Positions 33,548-43,937 of a DNA stretch of 64,000 bases are shown here, one piece after another (within the stretch, counting starts at the first letter, position 1; each line of letters begins with the position of its first letter). A program made the position numbers and the translations under genes. Under the pieces are notes generated by a model that ran no database searches, had not been told where the DNA came from, and saw only the letters and a program-made list of their open reading frames with translations. The stretch comes from Vibrio furnissii CIP 102972 (GTDB lineage: Bacteria > Pseudomonadota > Gammaproteobacteria > Enterobacterales > Vibrionaceae), in assembly GCF_000176175.1 (NCBI RefSeq), contig NZ_ACZP01000014.1, positions 1,488,001 to 1,552,000 on the forward strand. Reading direction: 5' to 3'.

Positions 33548-34996
33548 TTAGGACTTCACGCGATGGCGGCCTTCTTTTTTCGCAGCCAGCAGCAGCTTAT
33601 CGGCCTGTTCAAACGCGGAAACGAAGTTGTCGTTGCTTTTCATTTCGGTCACGCCAAAACTGCATGTGACAATGTCACCAAAATCATCGATATAGAGATG
33701 CCCAATGGCCTGACGCAAACGCTCGGCCACTCGAATCGCACCGGATAAATCATCGCCGGGCAAAAGCAACATGAATTCATCACCGCCAAAGCGCCCAATT
33801 TTGTCTGACGGTCGAATTTCTTGTTTGACCAAGTTGGCTATCGCAATCAACACTTTGTCGCCGACAATGTGGCCATGGTTGTCATTGATTGCCTTAAAGT
33901 TATCGACATCAAACAGCACCATCGAGACCGGCTGGTTGTAGCGGCGCGCGCGTATCACTTCGTCATGCACGTTGCGAATGAAGAATTGGCGCGTTTGTAC
34001 ATCTGTCAGAATGTCTTGCTCTGAAAGACGACGGAGTTTCTGGTTGTCCACCAGAATGTGGGGCACCCACAACCCAAAATAGGTATTGGCGGCGAGCAAA
34101 TAGATGGTGAATTGATACACCATGGCGCGATCGGAAAGCCCCAATACATCGACGAACACGGCCGTAAGCGTGCTCAACAGCGCTAAGCTCACGAATGAAC
34201 GAGTCGCGGTTTCCGTAAACACAATCCACATTTGCGCAATGCCGAGGAAGAAGACCATAAAGACGATTTGCGATGTGGGATACGCACTCACCAGAATGCT
34301 GATCACGAACAATATCGCACTGGCTGTCATCAGTTTATAGATAAACGGCGCTTTGGGCGCATCATCAATCAGCGGTTTGAAATGTTTGGTAATCCAGCGA
34401 CCTTCTGAGGGATAAAATGCCCCCAGCACAGACACTACAATCGGGGTAATCACCACAACGCCAATCAAATCGCCCACCCACCAAGGCACCCAAAGGTCCA
34501 TGATGTCGCCATACTCAATAATGCCAGTGATCGCGAGCGCTGTAGAGCCGCCGACCGCCGCAACCAACGATGAACAGACCGACAGGATTAGAAACGTCAG
34601 AATTAGATTGGGGATTTTCACACTGTCTTGCTGCGAACTGATCTGTTTGAGGAGCGCAGCGCCGAGCCAATAGGAAAAACTGTGGATCGCGGCAAACAAC
34701 AACCCGGTTGAAACGAGGGTGGTGAACGGTTGTTGCGAACCGTACATGCTGTTTTCCCAAAAGGTGGCAGCAACCGAACAAAACATGAGAACGGGAAGAT
34801 AAGACCAGCCCAAGACCAGAAATATCGCGAATGTCACCCCAGCAGGCGGAAACCAAATACTCACGTGGGGTTCATATTCCATCAGCGCAGCAGCGCGCCA
34901 AAGGATCAGCCAGGCGAGGGCAATGACAATCGGGCGAAGTGATACAAAGCGCATCCATTTACCATATAACGACGGAACATCTTGATTAACAGCCAA
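33548..34996 (-). CDS. Diguanylate cyclase with MASE1 membrane sensor
   Basis: A 482-residue protein. About nine hydrophobic segments in the first 310 residues form a MASE1 sensor (EYEPHVSIWFPPAGVTFAIF is its usual signature). The GGDEF domain follows: FRQFF-type lead, GGDEF at residues 404-408, with an RxxD inhibitory site (RPSD) five residues before it. Both active and product-inhibition sites are intact, so it should make c-di-GMP with feedback control. It is divergent from the beta-barrel gene at 35265. Confidence 0.9.
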   Translation of the reverse strand: MAVNQDVPSLYGKWMRFVSLRPIVIALAWLILWRAAALMEYEPHVSIWFPPAGVTFAIFLVLGWSYLPVLMFCSVAATFWENSMYGSQQPFTTLVSTGLLFAAIHSFSYWLGAALLKQISSQQDSVKIPNLILTFLILSVCSSLVAAVGGSTALAITGIIEYGDIMDLWVPWWVGDLIGVVVITPIVVSVLGAFYPSEGRWITKHFKPLIDDAPKAPFIYKLMTASAILFVISILVSAYPTSQIVFMVFFLGIAQMWIVFTETATRSFVSLALLSTLTAVFVDVLGLSDRAMVYQFTIYLLAANTYFGLWVPHILVDNQKLRRLSEQDILTDVQTRQFFIRNVHDEVIRARRYNQPVSMVLFDVDNFKAINDNHGHIVGDKVLIAIANLVKQEIRPSDKIGRFGGDEFMLLLPGDDLSGAIRVAERLRQAIGHLYIDDFGDIVTCSFGVTEMKSNDNFVSAFEQADKLLLAAKKEGRHRVKS

Positions 34997-35113
34997 ATGT
35001 CCTCCTTGACACTCACAACTCAGAGACGGCTTATTTAATACTAGTACTGAACATTCACTCAGTAACTACTTATTGCGTTTTTATTCATTTATATACAAGT
35101 TGATTAAGGAAAT

Positions 35114-35127
35114 TTGACACAAATCAA
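35114..35127. promoter_or_regulatory. FNR-like palindrome
   Basis: TTGACACAAATCAA, one mismatch from the FNR consensus TTGATNNNNATCAA, in the gap between the MASE1 cyclase and the barrel gene. CRP and FNR sites are similar; either could bind. Its target promoter is not clear. Confidence 0.35.
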
Positions 35128-35264
35128 AAGATTGAAGCGATGAATCATATGGAGTGGATCGAGTTCTCAACTGGGCGACATACGGATAAACTTTGATACC
35201 GCCCGTGCTCGGGATGAACTAACATAACCGATATATTCAACCGAAGGCTGATCACTGGCGACGT

Positions 35265-36245
35265 ATGCTCAATTCCCTTTATCGATTCACCGCAATTAGC
35301 GCCCTGTGTTTGTATTCGTCGTGGGGTCATGCCGGGTATGCGTCGATTCAGAATTTTTTGGAAAACAGCTTCGCAGCCACGATTGTGCTGAGCGACAGTG
35401 ATGTGTTTACCGTGGGGATCAGCGATTTTGACCCCAATGAGTTTCTCAATACGGACAACGAAAACTGGGGCACGGAAGATTCCATCGACAACCGTAAAAA
35501 ATATGCGGTCTCGACATTGCCGTATACCTTTGAACTGAGCGATCCAGACGCGATAAACCAGCACAGTGTGTTGCTGCGGTTATCCGGCATGGTGACGGAA
35601 GAGACGCTGCAGTTTGCCGCCGATGAGCCCAAAGATGACTTTCGCCAAGTGATTGTTGATTTGTACGCGGCGTATCGCTTTCGCCACACATTCAATGAAC
35701 ATTGGTCGTTTGAACCGGGATTTGGCGTGCATCTGCTGCGCTACGAGAACACGCTTGATTACAACAGCCCGACGGGCAAGCAAGTGGCGCCATATCTCGA
35801 TAATCTGCTGTTTAACACCACCGCATGGGCGAATGTTTACGAACCGCACTTTAAACTCAAATATCAAGCCGAAGAAAGTTGGGGGCGCTGGAATGTCTCT
35901 TCCTCATGGCACTATTTTTACGGCTATGGCTGGGGCGATGCAAACCAAGGGGACATTGGTCATCCAGAAGGGTGGTATATCGCTAACACCATCACAGGCG
36001 TCTACGACTTTTCTCAAGTTGGCCGCTCGGTGCAGTCAATCTATTCCAGCTTAAGACGTGTGGATGTAGGGAGTGATATTCAACAACCGCTGGGTACGTC
36101 CATGTACTACGAAGCGAGTGTGGGTTGGTTGATGACGCCGCCGTTTGAAATCAGCTTTATCGATAACATCGGGATTGGGTTGTCTCTGAATTACGGCAGT
36201 GCATTCAAAGGGGGCAGTATTGTGCTGTTCTTTAATCAGGATTAA
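35265..36245 (+). CDS. Outer-membrane beta-barrel protein (solitary autotransporter-barrel type)
   Basis: A 326-residue protein with a signal peptide (about residues 1-23, ending SSWGHAGYA). The rest shows alternating amphipathic strands with many aromatic residues (HWSFEPGFGVHLLRYEN; NVSSSWHYFYGYGWGDAN), ending in a strand GSIVLFFNQD. It matches my recollection of the Vibrio family named solitary outer-membrane autotransporter-like barrel; no passenger domain is present. It lies between two cyclase genes; its end overlaps the end of the 36242 gene by 4 bp. Confidence 0.75.
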   Translation: MLNSLYRFTAISALCLYSSWGHAGYASIQNFLENSFAATIVLSDSDVFTVGISDFDPNEFLNTDNENWGTEDSIDNRKKYAVSTLPYTFELSDPDAINQHSVLLRLSGMVTEETLQFAADEPKDDFRQVIVDLYAAYRFRHTFNEHWSFEPGFGVHLLRYENTLDYNSPTGKQVAPYLDNLLFNTTAWANVYEPHFKLKYQAEESWGRWNVSSSWHYFYGYGWGDANQGDIGHPEGWYIANTITGVYDFSQVGRSVQSIYSSLRRVDVGSDIQQPLGTSMYYEASVGWLMTPPFEISFIDNIGIGLSLNYGSAFKGGSIVLFFNQD

Positions 36246-37477
36246 CCGGCATTTTTCACGCAGTTTCGACCTGCTTTTTTCGCGGCGTACAAAGCTTGGT
36301 CAGCGAACTTCAACGCCTCATTTGGGTCTCGTTGTAAGGTGCTGTCGCACAAACCGATACTCACCGTGATGTTGACCGACATGCGCTTTGAATCCGAGCG
36401 CTGTTTGGCGCCATCTTTGTCATTTTTTGGGCGAGATTCCAGATTACGAATCACCAAGTCATACGCTTCGATATCCGCACGCAATAGCTCGAGATAATCC
36501 ATCGCTTGTTCTGCGGTTTTACCTTTGAACAGCACTGTAAATTCTTCACCACCGTAGCGATACACCTTCGCGCGCCCTTGCACCATGCGCAAACGAGCCG
36601 CAACCAACTTCAACACATCATCACCCGTTTCGTGGCCATACGAATCGTTAAAGCTTTTGAAATGGTCCACATCCACCATCGCCACGGTGAACTTGCGGCC
36701 TAAGTGGCGCATATCCAATTCCAGAGCATGCCGCCCCGGCAACTGCGTCAGTCGGTCGTTAAACGCCATCTCATAGCTGGCCGACAGCAAATACAGGATC
36801 AGTAACACACCGGCGAGCGAAAACATCGTGCTCGACACATACTGAATCTGGAAAAAGATGAAGGTGTTGGCGGCAAGCAGAATCGAGGTGTAGATCACCA
36901 CATCCATCAAGCGATTTTTGGTCAAGACAAAAATGCTGGTTACCCCGACCAATGCCGCGAGATACAACACCAAAATGAAGGGCAGTTTCGAGACCTGATC
37001 GACGGAATAGAGCAGCCCTTCACTTAATTGTGCGAAGCCGCCCGATTCGTATTGCGTGATGATGAGAAAACACCACACACCAAACATGGCAAGAATGCCC
37101 AGATACGTGGCAAAACCACGGCTGAATAATCCGCCATTTTTGAACGCGTAGCTCAACAAACACGCCACGGGGAGCAAAATCGCCAAGAGCGATAACTCCA
37201 GCAACGTCGATCCTGAGCTGAGTGGGGTTTGTAACCGATACTGAATGACCCAATAACAGATCAACATCGCGCTGGCGACCATCGCCATACGACTCTGTTT
37301 GAACAGATGGGCGATCGCAATCGCTGCGATAAATAGCACGTAAGGAAGATTGCCCGCAAAACCCAAGTTTGAGCGGGTAACCAGAATGACGTTATTCATT
37401 CCAAACCACAATGCGCACAGCAAAATGATCGGGAACGCAAACCGAAACCAATACGAGGTAACTAGACTCGATGACAT
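36242..37477 (-). CDS. Membrane diguanylate cyclase (GGEEF), no inhibitory site
   Basis: A 411-residue protein with about seven hydrophobic segments (residues 10-235) and a C-terminal GGDEF domain with GGEEF at 309-313. The RxxD inhibitory site expected five residues earlier is missing (the residues are QGRA). A basic, polar insert of about 17 residues (RPKNDKDGAKQRSDSKR) interrupts the domain around 349-365. It should be active, but without the usual feedback. The start ATG at 37477 has a weak ribosome site. Confidence 0.88.
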   Translation of the reverse strand: MSSSLVTSYWFRFAFPIILLCALWFGMNNVILVTRSNLGFAGNLPYVLFIAAIAIAHLFKQSRMAMVASAMLICYWVIQYRLQTPLSSGSTLLELSLLAILLPVACLLSYAFKNGGLFSRGFATYLGILAMFGVWCFLIITQYESGGFAQLSEGLLYSVDQVSKLPFILVLYLAALVGVTSIFVLTKNRLMDVVIYTSILLAANTFIFFQIQYVSSTMFSLAGVLLILYLLSASYEMAFNDRLTQLPGRHALELDMRHLGRKFTVAMVDVDHFKSFNDSYGHETGDDVLKLVAARLRMVQGRAKVYRYGGEEFTVLFKGKTAEQAMDYLELLRADIEAYDLVIRNLESRPKNDKDGAKQRSDSKRMSVNITVSIGLCDSTLQRDPNEALKFADQALYAAKKAGRNCVKNAG

Positions 37478-37784
37478 GTTCTAACAACTAGCCATTTGAC
37501 ATAATGACAATTTAAAAAATAGTTATGTGGGCTAGCATACTTCGATTTAATGATTTTCCAAGCCTTTTGCTAAACTTAAGGCGTAAAAGCGAGCGGTTAG
37601 CCATAGATTTTATCTAGGATATACGACATTCATTGCCTATCCATTAACTGTTGGCTAGTGTAGCCAGATACCTTATCAGGCCTTGAATACCCTTCAAACC
37701 GCTTCATACAGCGAATGCGTTGAGTGATGATGCTGTTGAAGTGGGGGAAGAAAACCGCGAGACTTCGCGATCAGGAGAGTAACG
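37478..37784. other. Intergenic region, promoters only
   Basis: 307 bp between the divergent cyclase and ComFB-like genes. Small inverted stretches occur (GGCTAGC near 37530; TTGGCTAGTGTAGCCAG near 37648) but no gene or known riboswitch was recognised. AGGAG before 37785 is the ribosome site of the next gene. Confidence 0.6.
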
Positions 37785-38159
37785 ATGCAAATCAGCGTTG
37801 ATGTTCACAACTACATGGAAACTCTGGTTGGCCAAGTGTTGGCCCAGGACCAATACGTAGACAACTATTCCAACGAGCAATTGGCGGATCTCGCCTGCTT
37901 GGCGCTCAGTCAGATTCGTCCGATCTACATTCGTCATGATGTCGATTTTCTGTCGGCACTGCCGGAAGCTCGTTTGGTAGTATTAAAGAAACGGGCGCAG
38001 ACGGCCGTGCAAGCCGCTGAGTCAATGATCGTGGACGATCGTCGTAAAAATCGTGATGATGACGAGGTTCCGGTGGTGATTGCCCAAACGCGTTTTGATG
38101 AAGACGCGGAACTTGAATGGTACGAAAAGCCGATTGTCGGGCATAAAAACCAGCATTAA
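37785..38159 (+). CDS. ComFB-like small protein
   Basis: A 124-residue acidic protein with the late-competence ComFB fold: VHNYMETLVGQVLAQ at the N-terminus, then LADLACLALSQIRPIYIRHD, the LxxLNxxxPxY-like block of the family. The last 35 residues are charged. A ribosome site AGGAG precedes the ATG. ComFB proteins in other bacteria have been linked to c-di-nucleotide binding, which fits two neighbouring cyclases, but this is an inference. Confidence 0.82.
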   Translation: MQISVDVHNYMETLVGQVLAQDQYVDNYSNEQLADLACLALSQIRPIYIRHDVDFLSALPEARLVVLKKRAQTAVQAAESMIVDDRRKNRDDDEVPVVIAQTRFDEDAELEWYEKPIVGHKNQH

Positions 38160-38183
38160 ATTGAATTACCCAAAGGAGTTATT

Positions 38184-38462
38184 GTGGGACTGTTTTCTCG
38201 TTTATTTGGCGGTAAGTCAGAAAATCAAATCGAAGTGGTTCAACCGGTTGAATACAAAGGCTTTCTCATTTACCAAGAGCCGATTTCAGAAGGTGGCCAG
38301 TATCGTATTGCCGGACGCATCACCAAAGAGGTTGATGGCGAATTGCAAACCCATCGCTTCATTCGTTCAGACGTCGTGCCCAGTAAGGACGACGCCAAAG
38401 AATTGATGCTGAAAAAAGCGCAAATGTTCATTGATCAAATGGGTGGAAAGATCTTCTCTTAA
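38184..38462 (+). CDS. HlyU-type (PF10115-like) small protein
   Basis: A 92-residue protein starting GLFSRLFGGK, followed by VEYKGFLIYQEPISEGGQYR and FIRSDVVPSKDDAKELMLKK, the layout of the short HlyU-like family found in Vibrio and other proteobacteria (not the ArsR-type HlyU). It uses a GTG start at 38184 with AAGGAG ahead, and lies 24 bp after the ComFB-like gene, so they are likely co-transcribed. A terminator follows. Confidence 0.85.
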   Translation: MGLFSRLFGGKSENQIEVVQPVEYKGFLIYQEPISEGGQYRIAGRITKEVDGELQTHRFIRSDVVPSKDDAKELMLKKAQMFIDQMGGKIFS

Positions 38463-38492
38463 CTCATCCAGTCGTTGACAGAAATCATAAAT

Positions 38493-38528
38493 AAAAGGGC
38501 CATAAGTCGATATGCTGATGGCTCTTTT
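38493..38528 (+). terminator. Terminator after HlyU-like gene
   Basis: Stem AAAAGGGCCAT/ATGGCTCTTTT (38493-38503, 38518-38528) with one G-T pair and a 14-nt loop, then GTTTTTTTG. Confidence 0.85.
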
Positions 38529-38758
38529 GTTTTTTTGTGTACTTTGCAAATTCCTGTTTTTATAGATATTTGTCTATACTGGTTTGACCTCTGCTGAGTT
38601 GATGCGCTGTTGTATTCCGTGCCTCGGTTCAACAGAATCCTTTACTACCTCACGTAGTAAGCAAAGAAAGTGTGTATTTATATAACAAAGAGCTTGAAGT
38701 TAGGTGAGTCGTTAGATAAAAACAGAATAATCATTGTGCCAATAGTCAAGGAACTGCT

Positions 38759-40306
38759 ATGCAAATTGGTGTACCAAAAGAAATACTCGCAGGAGAAACG
38801 CGAGTCGCTGCTTCCCCCTCGTCGGTTGAACAGCTCATTAAGCTAGGGTTTGAGGTCGTTATCGAATCTCAGGCAGGATCGCTGGCCAGTTTCGAAGATG
38901 CTGCTTATCAAGCAGCGGGCGCGACCATGGCGAGTAAAGATGACGTATGGCAATCGGACATCGTCTTAAAAGTGAATGCACCTGTCAGCAACGAAGAAGT
39001 TGATGAAATTTCTTTGCTCAAGGAAGGCGCAACACTAATTAGCTTCATCTGGCCGGCGCAAAATGCTGAACTGATGGAAAAACTCACCGTGAAAAGCATC
39101 AACGTGATGGCGATGGACTGCGTACCTCGTATTTCACGCGCTCAGGCGCTGGATGCTTTGTCTTCCATGGCCAATATTGCCGGGTATCGTGCGGTCGTTG
39201 AAGCGGCGCATGAATTCGGTCGCTTCTTTACCGGCCAAATCACTGCGGCAGGTAAAGTCCCACCGGCGAAAGTATTCGTTGCGGGTGCTGGCGTTGCTGG
39301 CCTTGCTGCGATCGGCGCTGCCGGTAGCCTCGGTGCCATTGTTCGCGCATTCGATGTTCGTCCAGAAGTGAAAGAACAAGTACAGTCGATGGGCGCTGAG
39401 TTCCTTGAAGTGGATTACAAGGAAAACTCTGGCTCTGGCGACGGTTACGCAAAAGAGATGTCGGATGACTTCAACAAGAAAGCGGCTGAACTGTACGCCG
39501 CGCAAGCGAAAGACGTTGATATCATCATCACCACGGCACTGATCCCTGGCAAACCTGCGCCAAAACTGGTGACCAAGGCGATGGTCGACAGCATGAAGCC
39601 GGGTAGTGTGATTGTCGATTTGGCCGCAGCCAACGGCGGTAACTGTGAATACACCGTCAAAGATGAAGTGTTTGTCACCCCCAATGGCGTCAAAGTGATT
39701 GGCTACACCGACATGGTTGGTCGCCTGCCAACGCAATCATCTCAGTTGTACGCAACCAACCTTGTGAACCTGCTGAAACTGCTCTGCAAAGAGAAAGACG
39801 GCAACATCGATATCAACTTTGATGATGTCGTGCTGCGCGGTGTCACCGTGGTGAAAGCGGGTGAGATTACTTGGCCTGCGCCACCGATTCAGGTGTCAGC
39901 GCAACCTCAGCAGCAAGCGAAAGCACAGCCGGTAAAAGAGAAGAAAGAAGAGAAACCTGTTTCACCGGTGAAAAAACTGGTGGGTTTGGCTGTTGGTGTC
40001 GGCGCATTTGCGTGGATTGCATCAGTCGCGCCAGCCGCGTTCCTCGGTCACTTTACCGTGTTCGTATTGGCTTGTGTGGTGGGTTACTACGTCGTTTGGA
40101 ACGTCACGCATTCATTGCATACGCCGCTGATGTCAGTAACCAACGCGATCTCAGGCATTATCGTAGTAGGTGCACTACTGCAAATCGGGCAAGGAAACGG
40201 TGCTGTCACTTTCCTTGCATTTATCGCAGTGCTGATTGCAAGCATCAACATCTTTGGTGGCTTTACCGTGACCAAACGTATGCTTGAAATGTTCCGTAAA
40301 AACTAA
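38759..40306 (+). CDS. pntA: NAD(P) transhydrogenase subunit alpha
   Basis: A 515-residue inner-membrane subunit. The enzyme moves hydride between NADH and NADP using the proton gradient. The N-terminal NAD domain has [19 protein letters not shown] and the nucleotide loop [21 protein letters not shown]; a mobile loop region ends [20 protein letters not shown]. After a Gln/Lys-rich linker (about 380-405) come four membrane segments (from [18 protein letters not shown]). Typical of PntA. Its gene is 11 bp before pntB. Confidence 0.97.
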   Translation: MQIGVPKEILAGETRVAASPSSVEQLIKLGFEVVIESQAGSLASFEDAAYQAAGATMASKDDVWQSDIVLKVNAPVSNEEVDEISLLKEGATLISFIWPAQNAELMEKLTVKSINVMAMDCVPRISRAQALDALSSMANIAGYRAVVEAAHEFGRFFTGQITAAGKVPPAKVFVAGAGVAGLAAIGAAGSLGAIVRAFDVRPEVKEQVQSMGAEFLEVDYKENSGSGDGYAKEMSDDFNKKAAELYAAQAKDVDIIITTALIPGKPAPKLVTKAMVDSMKPGSVIVDLAAANGGNCEYTVKDEVFVTPNGVKVIGYTDMVGRLPTQSSQLYATNLVNLLKLLCKEKDGNIDINFDDVVLRGVTVVKAGEITWPAPPIQVSAQPQQQAKAQPVKEKKEEKPVSPVKKLVGLAVGVGAFAWIASVAPAAFLGHFTVFVLACVVGYYVVWNVTHSLHTPLMSVTNAISGIIVVGALLQIGQGNGAVTFLAFIAVLIASINIFGGFTVTKRMLEMFRKN

Positions 40307-40317
40307 GGGAGTACACA

Positions 40318-41694
40318 ATGTCTGCAGGATTAGTACAAGCGGCGTACATTGTTGCTGCTCTGTTTTTCATTTTGAGTTTGGCAGGTCTGTCGAAGCAGGA
40401 GTCTGCGAAGGCAGGTAACTATTACGGTATCGCGGGGATGACCATCGCGTTGCTGGCAACAATCTTCAGCCCTGGCGCTTCAGGCCTCGCGTGGATCATT
40501 CTGGCGATGGTGATTGGTGGCTCGATCGGGATGCATTTCGCGAAGAAAGTTGAAATGACCGAAATGCCAGAATTGGTCGCTATTCTTCACAGCTTTGTGG
40601 GGATGGCTGCGGTTTTGGTCGGTTACAACAGCTATCTGGATGCGCCAGAAGTGGCCACCCATGCTGAACATGTCATTCACCTTGTTGAAGTCTTTATCGG
40701 TGTGTTCATTGGTGCGGTGACGTTTACCGGTTCCATCGTGGCCTTCGGTAAACTGCGTGGCATCATCAAATCATCACCTTTGAATCTACCCCACAAGCAT
40801 AAGCTGAACCTTGCAGCGCTGGTGATCTCAGCCTTGTTGCTGACTCGCTTTGTGAACGCTGACGGCAGCATGTTTGCGCTGATCGTGATGACACTGATTG
40901 CGTTCGCGTTCGGTTACCACTTGGTGGCTTCAATCGGCGGTGCCGATATGCCAGTTGTGGTATCGATGCTGAACTCGTACTCAGGTTGGGCGGCCGCGGC
41001 AGCAGGCTTTATGCTGGCAAACGATCTTTTGATCGTGACCGGTGCGCTGGTTGGTTCTTCAGGTGCAATTCTGTCTTACATCATGTGTAAGGCGATGAAC
41101 CGTTCGTTCATTAGCGTGATCGCAGGTGGCTTTGGCCAAGAAGTTGTGATTAGTTCAGATGAAGAGCAGGGTGAACATCGCGAGATCAACGCTGAAGATG
41201 TGGCGGATATGCTGAAAAACTCGAAGTCTGTAATCATCACTCCGGGATACGGTATGGCGGTTGCACAGGCTCAGTACCCAGTCTTTGAGATCACCGAAAA
41301 ACTTCGTGCCATGGGTGTTGAAGTGCGATTTGGTATTCACCCGGTAGCGGGGCGTCTGCCTGGTCACATGAACGTACTGTTGGCGGAAGCGAAAGTGCCT
41401 TACGACATCGTATTGGAAATGGATGAGATCAACGATGATTTCTCAGACACCGATACCGTGTTGGTGATTGGCGCGAACGACACCGTGAACCCAGCGGCGC
41501 AAGAAGATCCGAACAGCCCAATCGCGGGGATGCCGGTTCTGGAAGTGTGGCACGCACAAAACGTTATCGTATTCAAACGTTCGATGAATACGGGTTACGC
41601 GGGTGTGCAAAACCCACTGTTCTTTAAAGAGAACACATACATGCTGTTTGGCGATGCGAAAGATAGTGTAGACGCCATTTCTAAAGCACTGTAA
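40318..41694 (+). CDS. pntB: NAD(P) transhydrogenase subunit beta
   Basis: A 458-residue partner of PntA. The N-terminal 265 residues contain about eight or nine membrane segments ([40 protein letters not shown]). The NADP-binding domain follows, with [36 protein letters not shown] and [25 protein letters not shown] precedes the ATG. A strong terminator follows the stop. Confidence 0.97.
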   Translation: MSAGLVQAAYIVAALFFILSLAGLSKQESAKAGNYYGIAGMTIALLATIFSPGASGLAWIILAMVIGGSIGMHFAKKVEMTEMPELVAILHSFVGMAAVLVGYNSYLDAPEVATHAEHVIHLVEVFIGVFIGAVTFTGSIVAFGKLRGIIKSSPLNLPHKHKLNLAALVISALLLTRFVNADGSMFALIVMTLIAFAFGYHLVASIGGADMPVVVSMLNSYSGWAAAAAGFMLANDLLIVTGALVGSSGAILSYIMCKAMNRSFISVIAGGFGQEVVISSDEEQGEHREINAEDVADMLKNSKSVIITPGYGMAVAQAQYPVFEITEKLRAMGVEVRFGIHPVAGRLPGHMNVLLAEAKVPYDIVLEMDEINDDFSDTDTVLVIGANDTVNPAAQEDPNSPIAGMPVLEVWHAQNVIVFKRSMNTGYAGVQNPLFFKENTYMLFGDAKDSVDAISKAL

Positions 41695-41713
41695 TCTCCG
41701 ATTCTCAAGACAC

Positions 41714-41740
41714 AAGAAGCCAGCATTTAGCTGGCTTCTT
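41714..41740 (+). terminator. Terminator of pntAB
   Basis: An 11-bp perfect stem AAGAAGCCAGC/GCTGGCTTCTT (41714-41724, 41730-41740) with an ATTTA loop, then TTATTATTC. Confidence 0.9.
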
Positions 41741-41824
41741 TATTATTCGATGATGCATTATTGACAGCAATATAACACGCCAAATGTATCTTTCTAAGAG
41801 AATACGTTATAGTTTTGTAACCCT

Positions 41825-43300
41825 ATGATCTGCCGAAGATTCAAATTGATTAAAGCGATACTCAGAACCCTAGCAGTTTTAGGGCTATTCACATCAACCT
41901 CATCTTATGCAGATTCGCTGCCTGAGCGCATCGATCTGTTTGTATCGCTATTTGACTACCAATCGGCCGTTGTATCGTACGACATTCGCGAAATCCAGAA
42001 TGACTACCCAACACGTCTTCTGACGCCCGATACCATGTTGCCGCAAACCTCCGCTTATCCATTAAAAGATATCCAGCAACTGTATAGCCTGGCTCAAACC
42101 TGTACCGGAAAACTACCGCTCAACCCACTGGTCACCGAACCGCTGGTTTTTACACGCGCCATCTGTAAAGGCACGCAGTTACCCATGCGTTGGTTTGCCC
42201 GCAGCGCGTTGATTCACCCTGGCGGTGGGACATACGCTTCGCGCTATGCGGAAGTCCACACCGACAAAACAAGCGACCTGCAACAATACATGCACATTCA
42301 GGAACGTCCGCAAGCCGAAACCAACACCTTATTGGGCCGTTTGCAGAGCATGAATGAAGACACGATGACAGCATTGATCGCCGGCGCCGTTATGTTTGGG
42401 GACGATACGGAACTTTGGCTGAGAAAAGGGGACGAATATTACGTTTTCGATGAAGAAACTTGGAATCGAAACGCCAGCAAAGCCGGATTATCGTTTAACA
42501 TAGTCACTTCAGACAGCACGTGCTTTGTGCAGCGCGGCAACATCTGTTGGGACATTGAAGATCATTCTGATTTGTTACGAATTAGTATGGTCGCATTGGT
42601 GATTGCCAACATACTTTTGGTATTTGGTTGGTCAATTTATCGTTGGAATTCAAAGCGTCAGGACATGAAGAGCCGCATGCTCATTCTGCAAATCCTTACG
42701 CATGAGCTACGCACACCGATCGCAAGCCTGTCGTTGACCGTCGAAGGCTTTCGTCGCGAATTTGAACATTTGCCTGAGTCTGTATACGATGAGTTCCGTA
42801 GACTGTGTGAAGATTCACGTCGATTAAGGCAATTGGCAGAGGCAAGTAAGGATTATTTGCAATCTGATAACAAACCTCTTGCAACAGACTGGGTTCCGTC
42901 CGTTGAAGAGTGGTTACAATACAAGGTTGAAGAGGAATTCGCCGAGCCGGTAGAACTCAAAATTAACGAAGACATTGCAGCCAAACTGAATGTCTACTGG
43001 CTGGGGACTTGTGTCGATAATTTAATACGCAACGCGGTCAAATATGGCGTTGCGCCCGTGACATTGGAAGTAATTACTAAATCTAACTCTGTCACAATCA
43101 AGGTTACGGACCAAGGAACGCTTACAAACAAGGATTGGCGTCATTTACGCAAGCCATTTGTCAGTAAAAGTGGCTTAGGACTTGGCTTAACTATAGTAGA
43201 ATCGATGGTCGGGCGAATGGGTGGAACAATGACCCTAATCGGACCGCCGACCACTTTTATATTGGAGATACCCTGTGAAACAGACATTGCTTCTCGTTGA
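41825..43300 (+). CDS. vxrA: Sensor histidine kinase VxrA
   Basis: A 491-residue kinase. The signal/first membrane segment is at about 10-30 (TLAVLGLFTSTSSYADS), a periplasmic sensor of about 220 residues (DUF3404 type) follows, then a second membrane segment (about 258-275, VALVIANILLVFGWSIYRWN). The H-box LTHELRTPIASLSLT holds His293; the ATPase part has NLIRNAVKYG and SGLGLGLTIVESMVGRMGG. VxrAB (also called WigKR) controls cell-wall stress and type VI secretion in V. cholerae. It overlaps vxrB by 26 bp. Placement directly after pntAB is the V. cholerae order as I recall it. Confidence 0.93.
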   Translation: MICRRFKLIKAILRTLAVLGLFTSTSSYADSLPERIDLFVSLFDYQSAVVSYDIREIQNDYPTRLLTPDTMLPQTSAYPLKDIQQLYSLAQTCTGKLPLNPLVTEPLVFTRAICKGTQLPMRWFARSALIHPGGGTYASRYAEVHTDKTSDLQQYMHIQERPQAETNTLLGRLQSMNEDTMTALIAGAVMFGDDTELWLRKGDEYYVFDEETWNRNASKAGLSFNIVTSDSTCFVQRGNICWDIEDHSDLLRISMVALVIANILLVFGWSIYRWNSKRQDMKSRMLILQILTHELRTPIASLSLTVEGFRREFEHLPESVYDEFRRLCEDSRRLRQLAEASKDYLQSDNKPLATDWVPSVEEWLQYKVEEEFAEPVELKINEDIAAKLNVYWLGTCVDNLIRNAVKYGVAPVTLEVITKSNSVTIKVTDQGTLTNKDWRHLRKPFVSKSGLGLGLTIVESMVGRMGGTMTLIGPPTTFILEIPCETDIASR

Positions 43301-43934
43301 AGATGATAAAAACCTAGCTGACGGACTTCTAGTTAGTTTGGAGCAAGCAGGATATGACTGTTTACATGCAGAGACGATTGCTGGTGTAAAGCAATATTGG
43401 GAAAAAGCCGACTTGGTGATTCTTGACCGTCAGTTACCTGATGGCGACTCAGTGCAGCACCTCGCGGATTGGAAAAAACTGAAAGACGTGCCAGTCATTT
43501 TGCTGACTGCGCTTGTCACCGTGAAAGATAAAGTGACCGGTTTAGATGCAGGCGCCAACGACTATCTAACAAAACCTTTTGCCGAAGCAGAATTATTTGC
43601 CCGCGTGCGCGCTCAGCTTCGTTCTCCTGAAAATGAAGATCAGGATGACAGCAAAGTCGTGACTGCGAATTTAACCATCGATAAAGCCACTCGCGAAGTG
43701 TTCTTTAATGGTGAATCGATCACGCTTACACGTACTGAATTCGACCTGCTGCTGTTTTTAGCAAGCAACCTTGGCCGCGTATTTACACGTGATGAACTGC
43801 TGGATCATGTGTGGGGTTACAACCATTTCCCAACCACACGTACCGTGGACACCCACGTTCTACAGCTACGCCAAAAACTACCAGGTTTAGAAATCGAAAC
43901 GCTGCGTGGTGTTGGCTACAAAATGAAAGCGTAA
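43275..43934 (+). CDS. vxrB: Response regulator VxrB (OmpR family)
   Basis: A 219-residue regulator. Receiver domain residues are LLVEDDKN (acidic pair), Asp51 in LVILDRQLPDGD, LLTALV and the Lys in DYLTKPF. The OmpR-type winged helix at the C-terminus has LTRTEFDLLLFLASNLGRVF, TRDELLDHVWGY and RTVDTHVLQLRQKL. It is translated in overlap with vxrA and lies 3 bp before vxrC. Confidence 0.95.
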   Translation: MKQTLLLVEDDKNLADGLLVSLEQAGYDCLHAETIAGVKQYWEKADLVILDRQLPDGDSVQHLADWKKLKDVPVILLTALVTVKDKVTGLDAGANDYLTKPFAEAELFARVRAQLRSPENEDQDDSKVVTANLTIDKATREVFFNGESITLTRTEFDLLLFLASNLGRVFTRDELLDHVWGYNHFPTTRTVDTHVLQLRQKLPGLEIETLRGVGYKMKA

Positions 43935-43937
43935 CGA

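Noticed and set aside
38642-38660. Inverted repeat TTACTACCTCACGTAGTAA upstream of pntA
   Set aside because: A short imperfectly supported hairpin without a T-run and without matching sites elsewhere in the window; not enough to call a regulator site or terminator.
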